From contig JADLGB010000039.1 of the NCBI GenBank assembly GCA_020849535.1, forward strand, positions 1-61,447: a stretch of DNA of 61,447 nt, read 5' to 3'. Positions within the stretch are counted from its first letter, which is position 1, and every line of letters starts with the position of its first letter. The notes below the pieces were generated by a model that was not told the origin of the DNA, searched no databases, and saw nothing but the letters and a program-made list of their open reading frames with translations. The translations under genes and the position numbers were made by a program. This stretch comes from Candidatus Hydrogenedentota bacterium. Lineage in GTDB: Bacteria > Hydrogenedentota > Hydrogenedentia > Hydrogenedentales > SLHB01. Shown one piece after another: positions 17,067 to 28,750 of this stretch.

Positions 17067-18374
17067 CTACTCCACGCGGTGGATGGCGAGGAGGGCCTGG
17101 TCGTCGGCCTGCGGGAGAGCGCGTTCGTGGGCGGCGAGGCGATCGCTGACGGCCCGGATGATCTCTTCTGGACGGCTGCCACTTCGGGACAGCGTATCCA
17201 TGAGGGCGGCTTCGCCGAAGAGCGCGTCTTGCGGGGAGCGCGCTTCGGTGATCCCGTCGGTGTAGAGGACGAGGGTCTCGCCAATACCCAGGTTGAAGGG
17301 CACATCTTCGTAATCCGCATCCATGGCGACGCCCAGGGGGATGCCATCGGTAGGGGGAATTGCTTCCACGCGCCCATCGGCCCGGCGGACGAGGGGCAGG
17401 TTGTGTCCCGCGCAGGCGTAACAGCATTCGCGCTGGTCGACATCGTAGACCAGCATGAAGGCGGTGACGAAGTTGCCGTTGATGGCCTTCGCGGCAATGC
17501 GCTGGTTCAGCATCCGCATGAAACGGCCCGGGGTGCAGCCCTGTCCGGCGAGCGACTCCAGAAGCGTGGACATCATCGCGACGATGACGGCAGCGGCCGC
17601 GCCGTGGCCGGACACGTCGGCGATGAAGATCCCCCAGCGGTTGCAGTGCCTCTCCCCGTCTTCTTCAATCTTGCCCACGGGAAACACGTCGTAAAAGTCG
17701 CCGCCCGCGCGGTCGAAGGTGCGGTGGAACGCGGCCAGTTGCAGCCCGGGGATGGTGGGCATTTCCTGGGGGAGCAAGCCGCGCTGGATGACGGCGATCA
17801 CGTCGACTTCGCGGTGGATCCATTCGGTGGCGGTGCGTAGTTCCTGGGCCGCGATCTTCGTGTTGGTCATGCCCGCCATGAGGTTGGTCTGAAGGACGCG
17901 ATTCTCGACTTCCTGCGGCAGGAAGGCGTCTGGGTGGACGCTCAGGAAGAGGACCCAGTTCAAAGCAACGCCGTTGTCGAAGACGGGCACCGCGACCAGC
18001 ACCCGGTACGGCGCGAGTTGATTGCCCAATGCAGGGTCGTTCTCGATGTGCAGGTTGCGCATGACAACGGGCATCTCCGTCGTGATGATCTCACCGATAA
18101 GGCCCCCACTGTGCGCAGGCGCGTTGGGACCCGCGAAGGGAAGGTCAAGCAGACCACGGACGTCGACGTCGTGTTGATGGAGGATGCGCATCACCCGGTA
18201 CTGACCGGGGTCGACATTGCGTAGCGATATCGAGATCAGCGCCTGATCCCCATAGAGGGAGCGCATGCTCTCCGCGTAGTGGATGATGGAACTTACCGGG
18301 TCAGGATCTTGGCTGATCCTGCGCAGCATATTGACCAGGAGTTCGAGGCGTTCGCGGCTTTCGGGGTCGTACAC
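17067..18374 (-). CDS. GAF-PP2C (SpoIIE/RsbU-type) serine phosphatase
   Basis: A cytoplasmic metal-dependent Ser/Thr phosphatase, likely acting in a partner-switching sigma or anti-sigma pathway. The N-terminal part (to about residue 190) looks like a GAF-type sensor. The C-terminal part has the PP2C motifs RAGGDFYDVFP, IFIADVSGHGAAAA, YACAGHNLP, VLYTDGITEAR and a terminal DDQALLAI, all with their metal-binding aspartates. The start is uncertain: I use a GTG at 18374 because the full open frame (ATG at 18494) would overlap the sulfatase gene by nearly 100 bases. No anti-sigma antagonist is adjacent. Confidence 0.88.
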   Translation of the reverse strand: MYDPESRERLELLVNMLRRISQDPDPVSSIIHYAESMRSLYGDQALISISLRNVDPGQYRVMRILHQHDVDVRGLLDLPFAGPNAPAHSGGLIGEIITTEMPVVMRNLHIENDPALGNQLAPYRVLVAVPVFDNGVALNWVLFLSVHPDAFLPQEVENRVLQTNLMAGMTNTKIAAQELRTATEWIHREVDVIAVIQRGLLPQEMPTIPGLQLAAFHRTFDRAGGDFYDVFPVGKIEEDGERHCNRWGIFIADVSGHGAAAAVIVAMMSTLLESLAGQGCTPGRFMRMLNQRIAAKAINGNFVTAFMLVYDVDQRECCYACAGHNLPLVRRADGRVEAIPPTDGIPLGVAMDADYEDVPFNLGIGETLVLYTDGITEARSPQDALFGEAALMDTLSRSGSRPEEIIRAVSDRLAAHERALPQADDQALLAIHRVE

Positions 18375-18396
18375 GGTGATCTCGCTTTGTGTTGGG

Positions 18397-19791
18397 CTAG
18401 GCCGGAATTGTATACGGGTCCGACGCCTCGGCCAACCAACGGCGCGTGAGGGCTTCGTGGTGCTCGCGGACGCGGCGCGATCCAGGGTCGTCATGCAGAT
18501 TCGTCATTTGATACGGATCGCTCACATTGTCAAAAAGCAACCCGCCGCCCGCCGCGAGCGATGCATAGGTGTAGCGTTCCGTGCGCACTCCGCGGAAGAT
18601 GGGCGCGGGGTGGTTGTCGCCGCCTGAAGCATTCTTCTTCTGAATGTGCATGATGAACTGCGACTCGGGCTGGGGACCGTGGCCAGCGGTCAGGTGCGGC
18701 GAAAAGTCGAGTCCGCGGAAGCTGGAAGGTATTTGGACACCCGCCAGGCCGCACACCGTCGATGGAATGTCGATCGCTCCGAACAAGGCGTCTGACCTTA
18801 TGCCCGGTTCGATGCCGCGGGGGTAACGCACAAGGAAAGGCACGCGGATGGATTCTTCGTAAGGCTGGCGTTTGCTGCCGACGCCGTGCGAGCCGAACAT
18901 GGAGCCGTGGTCGGAGGAGTAGATCAGGATCGTGTCGCCGGCGATCCCCCATTCATCTAGCGCGGCCATGAGCCTGCCCAGCTCGTCATCGATCGCGCTG
19001 ATATGCCCATGGTAACCGCGGTAATAGGGCCAGGTATTGGCTTTCAGGATGTTCTCTTCCGTTCCGGTTCCGGGCTCGACACCGGTGGTATTGGGACGCC
19101 GCGGCAGCGAGCCTTCGGGGTAGAGCGCAAGCTTGGCTTCCGGTGGGTCGAGGAAATTCGCGTGAGGGGGATGCCACGACAACATCAGGAAGAACGGCTC
19201 GTGGCGATGCGTGCCAATGAAGTCCAGTGCCCGATCCGTCATTGCGGTTGCGTTGTAGCCTTCGGACGGGATGGGACCGCTGGCAGCGTGAAACTGGCCA
19301 TCCTCCCAGTGATTGCCCGGACCGGTCCAGATCAGGGAGTGCTCGAATCCGAATGGTTCCGCGCGCGCGCCGCCGAGGTGCCACTTGCCGATGTAGCCGG
19401 TCCGGTAACCGGCATTCTGAAACGCTTTGCCGAGCGTCATGTGGTCCGCGGACAGCGGAATGTTGTTGTCGATGATGCCCTGTTGGTAAGGCCACATCCC
19501 AGTCATCAGCAGGGCGCGGTAGGGCGAGCACACGGGGTAGTTGCTGATGCAGTGAGTGAACTCGGCGCCTTGGGCCGTAAGGCGCGCCATGTTCGGCGTC
19601 TGTACCTGCGGCATTTCCGTGAACGACATGGACTGCCACCGGTGCTCATCGCTGAAGGCATAAATGACATTGGGACGGCGCGCGACTTCTTCTTGCGCCG
19701 TTGAAGCGCAGCCCTGCGCGAGGGCAATGCCCGCGCCCGCGGCGGTACCCAGGAAGGTGCGCCGTGTGAAGATTCCAGCGTCAGACATCAT
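18397..19791 (-). CDS. Tat-exported formylglycine sulfatase
   Basis: A 464-residue arylsulfatase-family enzyme that cleaves sulfate esters, probably outside the cytoplasm. A twin-arginine signal (TRRTFLGTAAGAG) at residues 9-21 is followed by a Gly-Cys that could also be lipidated. The catalytic Cys88 is in CSPYRALLMTG, the C-x-P-x-R core that a formylglycine-generating enzyme modifies, although the position before Arg is Tyr rather than the usual Ser, Ala or Thr. GYIGKWHLG and IYSSDHGSMFGSHG supply the other metal and substrate residues. The ATG pair at 19791/19788 follows GGAGAA. The substrate (polysaccharide or aryl sulfate) is unknown. Confidence 0.94.
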   Translation of the reverse strand: MMSDAGIFTRRTFLGTAAGAGIALAQGCASTAQEEVARRPNVIYAFSDEHRWQSMSFTEMPQVQTPNMARLTAQGAEFTHCISNYPVCSPYRALLMTGMWPYQQGIIDNNIPLSADHMTLGKAFQNAGYRTGYIGKWHLGGARAEPFGFEHSLIWTGPGNHWEDGQFHAASGPIPSEGYNATAMTDRALDFIGTHRHEPFFLMLSWHPPHANFLDPPEAKLALYPEGSLPRRPNTTGVEPGTGTEENILKANTWPYYRGYHGHISAIDDELGRLMAALDEWGIAGDTILIYSSDHGSMFGSHGVGSKRQPYEESIRVPFLVRYPRGIEPGIRSDALFGAIDIPSTVCGLAGVQIPSSFRGLDFSPHLTAGHGPQPESQFIMHIQKKNASGGDNHPAPIFRGVRTERYTYASLAAGGGLLFDNVSDPYQMTNLHDDPGSRRVREHHEALTRRWLAEASDPYTIPA

Positions 19792-19878
19792 GAGTGTTCT
19801 CCATGCATGCTGGGCAGACCGATGCATCATGTGTTGCGACGATTCAAGTCCTAATCGTACGGGGCGCGGCAGTCGCGA

Positions 19879-20700
19879 TCAATCTTGCCCCTGCAACGGC
19901 ACGACTCGAATCTCTGCCAGGTCGATCGTGTTGACCTCGCGCGCAACGAGGTCGAAGCCCACGCCGGTGTAGTTCCCCGGTGTGACCGACTTGTTCTGCG
20001 TGCCGGGCAGCGCGATGCGCTTCTCGAAACGTTGCCAGCGCGAGGTCAGGCGACAGACCGCCTCGGGATTGGGGGCGCCTTGCGCCACCGTCACGACACC
20101 CGGTTTTCCCGAAGACTCGAACAGTTCATAGCCTTTCCCTTTGACACCCGCAATGCCCGGGGTGTTGGCGTCGTAGCTATGCCACAGGAGAGGAACAATG
20201 TCCACGCTTCCCTCGTTGGTGCGGGCGTAGAAGGAGCAAATGGCTGTCTTACCCTCGAGAAGATGGACGTCACCCATCCCGAAGTACTCCAGAAAGGTGA
20301 AGCGGAATGCGGGTTGATGGTGGGCTTCACCGGGCCAGTCCTTGGTAGGAGAAACGCTCCACGAGACGCGGAAGAACCGCTCCGGGTTGCCCGGCACATC
20401 CGTTTGTCCAGGAGAAAACGGAACGACGTCGTAAGTGGCGGTCGCCCCCACTCCAGGGCCGCCATACCAATCTTTGGGTAGGGAGTTCGGAGGCACACCG
20501 ACGCTGGTCGTGGTAACACCTTTACCCGAATACGTATCCCATGCGAGAAAGTTCCCGTTTCGCACAAGGTTCTCGCCCGGCTCGGCCATTTCCGCGGCTT
20601 CTGCCAGGCAGGCACTCATTGCCAGCACGCCCGCACAAAACATGATTGCCCTGCAACCTATTTGACAATAACTACTTAGTAGGAACGTGTCGCAAGACAT
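19879..20700 (-). CDS. Secreted protein with a carbohydrate-binding-like fold
   Basis: A 273-residue protein with an N-terminal signal (hydrophobic segment around residues 15-33, then CLAEAAEMAEPG) and a beta-rich body beginning NLVRNGNFLAWD, a start often seen in CBM4/9/22-like jelly rolls; a closing VNTIDLAEIRVVPL also fits. It lies directly upstream of the sulfatase on the same strand (87 bases), so a sugar-related partner role is plausible. The ATG at 20700 follows AAGGAGGGG, which fixes the start. No catalytic motif is visible. Confidence 0.65.
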   Translation of the reverse strand: MSCDTFLLSSYCQIGCRAIMFCAGVLAMSACLAEAAEMAEPGENLVRNGNFLAWDTYSGKGVTTTSVGVPPNSLPKDWYGGPGVGATATYDVVPFSPGQTDVPGNPERFFRVSWSVSPTKDWPGEAHHQPAFRFTFLEYFGMGDVHLLEGKTAICSFYARTNEGSVDIVPLLWHSYDANTPGIAGVKGKGYELFESSGKPGVVTVAQGAPNPEAVCRLTSRWQRFEKRIALPGTQNKSVTPGNYTGVGFDLVAREVNTIDLAEIRVVPLQGQD

Positions 20701-20858
20701 CTCCCCCTCCTTTTCAGCTTTTTTGCGCAATTCTAGCCGAGGATGTTCTGCCTGTCCACGTGGAGTCATGCGGACCGACCTGTAGAGGACGAAACCTCGA
20801 AAACCTTGACGAAGAGGGGGCCGGTCTGGAATGATGGAGGGCAGGAGGCTATCGGTCT

Positions 20859-23800
20859 ATGGTGATTCGCAATTTGATTGTGGTGATCTGTGTCATCGCG
20901 TCGATTCTGAGCGCATATGCGGCAGAGGAGACTGCGCCTGCCACTGAGACGCCGGTCGAAGACTTCCTGGGTCTTCTTGAGAAAGTTCAGAGCGATCCTG
21001 CTTCCCGGGATTCGGTCTCCAAAGTCTTGACAGAACGCCTGGAGGCGGTGCGCAAGCAAGCAAGCGAGGCGCAACCGTTAATCGATGAAGTCACCGGAAA
21101 GGTCAACGCGGCGCAGACACAGTCCGCCGAAGCGCAGGCGCGAATCGACGCGCTCACGAAGGAGTTGGAGGCAGAGAAGGCCAAGCTCGGCGAGATCGCC
21201 GGACAGTTGCCCGCGCTCAACGAACAATTGGAGGCCGCCAAGAAGCATCAGGCAGACGTGGCGGAGAAAATTGCGGTGTACGAGCGGTCCCTGCAATTGC
21301 TGGGCGCGGCGCCGCTGGACCCGCCCGCAGACACAGCCGTCCCCACCCCCGCACCGCCTGCCGCGCCCGCCGTCGATCCGGCCGAGCGCGTGAACTTTAA
21401 TCGCGATATCCGCCCGATCCTCGCAAACAACTGTTTTGCGTGTCACGGCCCCGACGACCAAACGCGCAAGGCGGGCCTGCGCCTCGACACGGAGGAGGGG
21501 GCCACGGCGGTGCTGAAATCCGGCGGCGCGCCGATCGTTCCCGGTGACAAGGCGGCGAGTGAAGCATTCAAGCGGATTACCAGCACCGATCCCGACGAAA
21601 AGATGCCACCTGCGGACTTTGGCAAGACGCTCACGCAGCATCAAATCGACCTGTTGGGCAAGTGGATGGATCAAGGCGGGAAGTACGAGAAGCACTGGGC
21701 GTTCGAGGCCCCAAAACGGGCCCCCTTGCCGGAGGTGTCGCGCAAGGATTGGGTGAAGAACGAGCTGGACTATTTCATTCTTGCGCGCTTGGAACGAGAA
21801 GGACTTGAACCATCCCCCGAAGCGGACCGCCGCACCTTGGCACGCCGGGTCACGCTGGACCTCACCGGGCTTCCACCCACGCCTGGGGATGTCGAGGCGT
21901 TCGTGAACGACACGAGCCCAGACGCCTATGAGAAGCTCGTGGACCGCCTACTGGCATCGCCCCACTACGGCGAGCAAATGGCCCGCACGTGGCTCGATGT
22001 GTCGCGCTATGCGGACACGAACGGCTATCACATCGACAATATTCGCTTCATGTGGCGCTGGCGCGATTGGGTGATCGATGCGTACAACCGCAACCTCCCT
22101 TTCGACCAGTTCACGATCCAGCAGTTGGCGGGCGACCTGCTTCCGCAGCCGAACCTGGACCAGTTGATCGCCACGGGATTCAATCGCAATCACATGATCA
22201 CGTTTGAAGGCGGGATCATCCCGGAAGAGTATCGCGTCCAGTACGTGGTGGATCGGCTCAACACGACGGGCACCGCGTGGATGGGTCTCACAATCGGCTG
22301 TGCCCAATGCCACGACCACAAGTTCGATCCCATCTCCAACAAGAATTTCTACGAGATGTTCGCGTTCTTCAATACGGTCAATGAGAGTGGATCGGATGGC
22401 CGGGAAGGCAACGCGGTCCCGCTGATCAAAGCGCCGCTGCCTGAACAGCAGAAGAGAATGGAAGAGTTGAAGGGCGCGATAGACGTCGTGCTGGCCAAGA
22501 TGAACGCGCCGGTGCCCGAGGTAGACACGGCTCAGGCGGCTTGGGAATCGGAGACTATCAACACGGTACAGGCTCGTTGGACCGCGCTGGAACCGGAATC
22601 CGCCGTGTCGGCGGGTGGCGCAACGCTGAAGACACGCGTAGATCGCTCCGTTTGGGTCGAAGGCACAAACCCTGATAAAGATACCTATGACATCACCGTG
22701 AATACGAACGCCACGGAGATCACGGCGATCCGCATTGAGGCGCTGGAGGACGAGACTCTGTCTGGAGGCGGGCCGGGCCGCTCCGAGAACGGGAACTTCG
22801 TGTTGACGGAATTCGAAGCCGAGATTAGTCCCTCCGATAATCCCGAACTCAAGCAGAAGGTGACATTCAGCACCGCAGCGGCCGATTTCGCGCAGCCGGA
22901 TTTCGGCGCCGTTAAGGCAATCGATGGGAATCAGGAAACGGGCTGGGGCGTGCAGGGCGGAGACAAGGGCGGCCACACTCTGGTCCTGGTCCCGGATCGA
23001 CCGTTTGGTTTCGACGTGGGAACACGTATTCAGATGCGCGTGCACCACCAATCGCCGTTCGCTCAACACGCGTTCGGGAACTTCCGGATTTCGGTGACGT
23101 CCGAGCCGACCATGGCACCAGCGGTTTTGGGCCCGTGGTACGTCAGCGGGCCGTTCGTCGCCGCTGACGGGAAGGCTGCTTACGAAACAGCGTTCGATCC
23201 CGAGAAGGGCGTTGACCTCGCCGCTACGTACGAAGACCAGCGGGCCAAATGGGTGCAGCAGGTGCAGGCAACGGATGGCACGGTCCAGGAACTGAGCGGC
23301 AATGTCGCCGCGACCTACTTCTACCGGACGGTCACGGCGCCGTCCGCGCGCGTCATGACGCTGTCCATGGGCAGCAACGATGCCATCAAGGTGTGGCTCA
23401 ACGAACAGGTCGTGCATGACAAGAACGTGCAGCGCGGAGTGACTCCTGACGAGGACAAGATCAGCGTTCAATTGAATGCGGGTGAGAACCGTCTGCTGGT
23501 GAAGGTCGTCAATTACGGAAACGCGTACGCCTATTACTTCCGGCGCGCCGATGAAGAAGTCGGAGATATCCCCTTGGCGCTGGAACGCGCGCTTGTGACT
23601 CCCGCGACGACGCGCTCCGATAAGCAGGTGGCTACGATCCGCGAGTACTACCGGAGCCGGAACTGGTCCGAGTGGGCGCCGCTCAGCACGGAACTGGCCT
23701 CGCTCCGCGAGAAAGAGCGCGCGCTCGACGCCGAGATCCCGACGACGATGGTGATGCAGGAGATGGCGGAGCCGCGCGAGACGTTCATATTGGCGCGCGG

Positions 23801-24836
23801 ACAATACGATCAGCCCAAGGACAAGGTGACGGCGGCGGTGCCGGCCGCGTTGCCGCCGCTCCCGGCGGGGGTGCCCGCGAACCGTTTGGGCTTCGCGCAA
23901 TGGCTGGTCGATCCGTCGAACCCGCTGACGGCACGGGTAGCCGTGAACCGGTACTGGATGCACTATTTCGGGACGGGCATCGTGAAAACGGCGGAAGACT
24001 TCGGTGTGCAAGGCGAATGGCCCACGCATCCCGAGTTGCTCGATTGGCTGGCCACGGAGTTTATCCGAACAGGCTGGGATGTCAAAGCGATGCAACGGCT
24101 GATTGTAACGTCGGCAGCGTACCGGCAAGAGTCCAAGGTCAGACCCGACGTCTACGAGAAGGATCCCGAGAACCGTCTGCTGGCGCGCGGGCCGCGCTTC
24201 CGCATGGATGGGGAAATGGTTCGCGACAACGCGCTGGCGATTAGCGGGCTCCTGGTGAATACCATCGGTGGGCCGAGCGTGAAGCCTTATCAGCCCGCGG
24301 GCCTGTGGGAAGAGGTCTCGTATGGCGGCACAGAGTTCACGGGGCAAGTCTTCGAACAGGATCACGGCGAGGCCTTGTACCGCCGTAGCATGTACACCTT
24401 TTGGAAACGCCAGTCGCCCCCACCGGGCATGCTGATCTTCGACGCGCCGAATCGCGAAATCTGCACGGCGCGGCGCGCTCGCACGAACACGCCCCTGCAG
24501 GCCCTGGCGCTGTTGAACGACACGCAATTTGTCGAGGCGTCGCGCGTGCTGGCGGAACGCATCCTGAAGGAAGCAGGACCGGAGCCCGAGTCGCGTGTGG
24601 CGTATGCGTTTGAATTGGCGACCGCGCGCAAACCCAAACCGGAAGAGTGCGCGGTCCTCACGAAGATGTACGACGAGCAGGTCGCGGCCTATCGGCAGGA
24701 TCAAGATGCTGCGAAAGCCCTCCTCTCGGTAGGCGAACGACCCTGCGACACTTCGCTGGACGCGCCGGAACTGGCCGCGTGGAGCACCGTGGCCAGCGTG
24801 ATCTTGAACCTGGACGAAACCCTGACAAAGAGCTGA
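20859..24836 (+). CDS. PSCyt1-PSCyt2-PSD1 (DUF1549/DUF1553) cytochrome c protein
   Basis: A 1325-residue exported protein. After a signal peptide (to about residue 22), a charged coiled-coil-like region (about 50-145) and an alanine/proline linker, a heme-c motif NCFACH lies at residues 191-196 in the planctomycete cytochrome C (PSCyt1) domain. The DUF1549 part has a second CxxCH in CAQCHDHKFDP, and the C-terminal DUF1553 part has RVAVNRYWMHYFG, EDFGVQGEWPTHPELLDWLA and FDAPNREICTARRARTNTPLQAL. A long beta-rich insert (about 620-920, FRISVTSEP...VLGPWYVSGPF) sits between them. Such proteins are thought to work with DUF1501 partners in polymer degradation; their chemistry is not established. 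It ends 24 bases before the DUF1501 gene. Confidence 0.95.
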   Translation: MVIRNLIVVICVIASILSAYAAEETAPATETPVEDFLGLLEKVQSDPASRDSVSKVLTERLEAVRKQASEAQPLIDEVTGKVNAAQTQSAEAQARIDALTKELEAEKAKLGEIAGQLPALNEQLEAAKKHQADVAEKIAVYERSLQLLGAAPLDPPADTAVPTPAPPAAPAVDPAERVNFNRDIRPILANNCFACHGPDDQTRKAGLRLDTEEGATAVLKSGGAPIVPGDKAASEAFKRITSTDPDEKMPPADFGKTLTQHQIDLLGKWMDQGGKYEKHWAFEAPKRAPLPEVSRKDWVKNELDYFILARLEREGLEPSPEADRRTLARRVTLDLTGLPPTPGDVEAFVNDTSPDAYEKLVDRLLASPHYGEQMARTWLDVSRYADTNGYHIDNIRFMWRWRDWVIDAYNRNLPFDQFTIQQLAGDLLPQPNLDQLIATGFNRNHMITFEGGIIPEEYRVQYVVDRLNTTGTAWMGLTIGCAQCHDHKFDPISNKNFYEMFAFFNTVNESGSDGREGNAVPLIKAPLPEQQKRMEELKGAIDVVLAKMNAPVPEVDTAQAAWESETINTVQARWTALEPESAVSAGGATLKTRVDRSVWVEGTNPDKDTYDITVNTNATEITAIRIEALEDETLSGGGPGRSENGNFVLTEFEAEISPSDNPELKQKVTFSTAAADFAQPDFGAVKAIDGNQETGWGVQGGDKGGHTLVLVPDRPFGFDVGTRIQMRVHHQSPFAQHAFGNFRISVTSEPTMAPAVLGPWYVSGPFVAADGKAAYETAFDPEKGVDLAATYEDQRAKWVQQVQATDGTVQELSGNVAATYFYRTVTAPSARVMTLSMGSNDAIKVWLNEQVVHDKNVQRGVTPDEDKISVQLNAGENRLLVKVVNYGNAYAYYFRRADEEVGDIPLALERALVTPATTRSDKQVATIREYYRSRNWSEWAPLSTELASLREKERALDAEIPTTMVMQEMAEPRETFILARGQYDQPKDKVTAAVPAALPPLPAGVPANRLGFAQWLVDPSNPLTARVAVNRYWMHYFGTGIVKTAEDFGVQGEWPTHPELLDWLATEFIRTGWDVKAMQRLIVTSAAYRQESKVRPDVYEKDPENRLLARGPRFRMDGEMVRDNALAISGLLVNTIGGPSVKPYQPAGLWEEVSYGGTEFTGQVFEQDHGEALYRRSMYTFWKRQSPPPGMLIFDAPNREICTARRARTNTPLQALALLNDTQFVEASRVLAERILKEAGPEPESRVAYAFELATARKPKPEECAVLTKMYDEQVAAYRQDQDAAKALLSVGERPCDTSLDAPELAAWSTVASVILNLDETLTKS

Positions 24837-24859
24837 CGCCACACGGCAGGACGGCCCGC

Positions 24860-26296
24860 ATGGACCCACGCCGCGAAAACGAACTCCTGCTCACACGAAG
24901 ACAGTTCTTCGGACGGACGAGCACGGGTATCGGCGTCGCCGCGCTGGGTTCGCTCCTGACATCGCGAGCGGTTGATGCCCAAAACGTTGGCGCCGCGCAC
25001 TTCCCGCCCAAAGCCAAGCGCATCATCTACCTGTTCATGTCGGGCGGGCCTTCGCAGATCGACATTCTGGACTACAAACCCGCGTTGCGAGGCCTGCACG
25101 GCTCCGAGCTGCCGGATTCTGTGCGCGGCGGCCAGCGCGTGACCACAATGACCTCGGGACAGGATTCTTTTCCCGTTGTCTCTTCGCGATTCGCGTTCCA
25201 CCAACACGGCCAGTGTGGCGCCTGGGTGAGCGAGCTGCTCCCTCACATCGGGTCCGTGGCGGACGATTTGTGCATCATCCGGACGCTGAATACGGAAGCG
25301 ATCAACCATGATCCGGCGACTACCTATGTGACGACGGGTGCACAGCAAGCGGGCCGGCCAAGCCTGGGCGCGTGGTTGAGCTACGGCTTGGGCAGCGAGA
25401 ACAGCGATCTACCGGCGTTCTGCGTGCTTATCTCGAAGGGAAGTCCCTTTGTGAACATGCAGCCGTTGTATCCTCGCATTTGGGGGGCAGGCTTTCTGCC
25501 CGCCGAGCACCAGGGGATCAACCTGCGGTCCTCGGGAGAACCGGTCCTCTTTCTGAAGAATCCGGCCGGAATCTCGACGCAGATGCGGCGAAGCATGCTG
25601 GATAGTCTTTCAAGATTGAACGGCATGCTGCACGACGAACTCGGGGACCCGGAGATCATCGCGCGCATCGCCCAATATGAAATGGCCTACCGCATGCAGA
25701 TGTCCGTGCCGGAACTCGTTGACTTCTCGACAGAGCCGCAGCACGTGATTGACCTGTACGGGCCCGACGCGTAGAGACCCGGTTCGTATGCGGCGAATTG
25801 CCTTCTCGCCCGCCGCTTGGCGGAACGCGGCGTGCGTTTCGTGCAGTTGTACCACCGGGGCTGGGACCAGCACGCGAATCTTCCACGCGACATCGCCGCG
25901 CAATGCAAGGACGTTGACCAAGCCAGCGCGGCGCTGGTGACGGACTTGAAACAGCGAGGGCTGCTGGAAGACACGCTGGTGATCTGGGGCGGCGAGTTCG
26001 GGCGCTCGGTATACAGTCAGGGCAAGCTCGACACAGAGACTTACGGGCGCGACCATCACGGACGCTGCTTCTCGGTATGGATGGCGGGCGGCGGCGTGAA
26101 GTCCGGCATCACGTACGGCAAGACCGATGACTTCAGTTATAACATCGCCGAGAACCCGGTCCATGTTCACGATTTCAACGCGACAATTCTCCAGCAGATG
26201 GGCATCGACCACGAACGTCTCACCTTCCGCTATCAGGGGCGCGATTTCCGGTTGACAGACGTACACGGAAACGTGGTGCGCAATATCCTGGTATAA
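24860..26296 (+). pseudogene. DUF1501 protein interrupted by an in-frame amber codon
   Basis: A single frame runs from the ATG at 24860 to the TAA at 26296 except for one TAG at 25772-25774, so the first 304 residues and the last about 174 are separate products if read normally. Both halves match the intact copy at 27068-28522: the sequence around the stop reads [29 protein letters not shown], against [26 protein letters not shown] in the other copy, so a single Lys, Arg or Gln codon has become TAG. The N-terminal Tat signal is RRQFFGRTSTGIG. The partner protein is the DUF1549/1553 cytochrome upstream. Confidence 0.9.
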
Positions 26297-26362
26297 TTGA
26301 TGAGAGCGCAAAAGGGCCGCGCGCGGTCCCAGGCTGCGATTCTTGTGCGCTCGAAGGCTGCG

Positions 26363-26899
26363 ATGATGCTGTATACCATTGGACATTCCAATCACGCGTT
26401 CCTGCATTTAGTCGACCTGCTGCGGATGCACGGCGTTGTGACTGTTGCGGATGTACGCTCGCGTCCCTATTCACGCCACTGCCCGCAATTCAACCGCGAT
26501 GCGTTGCGCAAATCGCTCGCCGCGCATTCCATCGACTACATATTCCTCGGCAAAGAATTGGGCGGCAAACCGGATGATCCCGAGTGCTACGCGGCAGACG
26601 GCAAGCCGGACTATGGGCACATGGCCCAGCGGCCCGCGTTCCGCGAGGGTCTCGACCGCGTGGAGCGACTGATGAAGGATGCCAAGACGGCCATCCTGTG
26701 CGCAGAGGAGGACCCTTCAAGGTGTCACCGGCGGCATTTAATCGCGCGGGTGCTGTCAGGGGAAGGCGTGCATGTCGAGCATATTCGTGGGGATGGATCG
26801 CTGGTGCCGGAAACGGTGTTGGCCGCGAAGGATGCAGCCGGGGCACCGAGCCAATTGACGCTGTTTGCCGCAGGGTCCGCGGAGGGCAACACACCCTGA
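26363..26899 (+). CDS. DUF488 family protein
   Basis: A 178-residue protein of the DUF488 family, recognised by LYTIGHSNHAF at the start, DVRSRPYSRHCPQFN, the YIFLGKELGGKP loop, and ILCAEEDPSRCHRRHLIA with its conserved Cys-His pair. The biochemical role is unknown, though these proteins often accompany DNA or stress genes. I start it at the ATG at 26363; in-frame starts at 26297-26300 would overlap the end of the DUF1501 gene and lack a ribosome site. It separates the two DUF1501 copies. Confidence 0.85.
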   Translation: MMLYTIGHSNHAFLHLVDLLRMHGVVTVADVRSRPYSRHCPQFNRDALRKSLAAHSIDYIFLGKELGGKPDDPECYAADGKPDYGHMAQRPAFREGLDRVERLMKDAKTAILCAEEDPSRCHRRHLIARVLSGEGVHVEHIRGDGSLVPETVLAAKDAAGAPSQLTLFAAGSAEGNTP

Positions 26900-26925
26900 A
26901 ACCGGAATGCGCCAGACTCACTTGC

Positions 26926-26962
26926 CCGATCGGACCGATCCGGCGGATCCATCCGAGCGGAC
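26926..26962. repeat. Short tandem CCGATCGGAC-type repeat
   Basis: Degenerate tandem CGATCGGAC / CGATCCGGCGGATCC units between the DUF488 gene and the second DUF1501 gene. They share the decamer-like periodicity of the other intergenic repeats in the window but have a different sequence. Confidence 0.4.
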
Positions 26963-27067
26963 GAGGGCGCCTTTTCTTGGTTTCTTTACATTCTCCGGCA
27001 ATTCCATTAAGCTTATTGTGCTGTTTTGCAAGGCTGTTGTTCCGCATTGAGATGAGAGGGATTCTGC

Positions 27068-28522
<1,455 letters not shown>

Positions 28523-28750
28523 GGAGCGTTCAGGCGAACGCCTATTCGAGGCGATGCCGGGGCCGTACCCTGCATTTATGGCATGCCTCAAGTACCCACC
28601 CCTTCCTACCCTCCATGCGCATTGAGGTACGATAAATATCTGATCGGCCCAGACTGTCGTGATATCATTGTCCTTGACAGGAAAAGGGCGGCAGAGACGC
28701 AGCCAGTTCGCCGAAAGCAGACTGTGGCCACATAGGAGACACACAACGTC

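Noticed and set aside
21948..24869. 973-codon frame opposite the cytochrome gene
   Set aside because: It is the mirror of a high-GC gene in another frame; rich in Arg and His, no motifs, and the forward gene has domain evidence.
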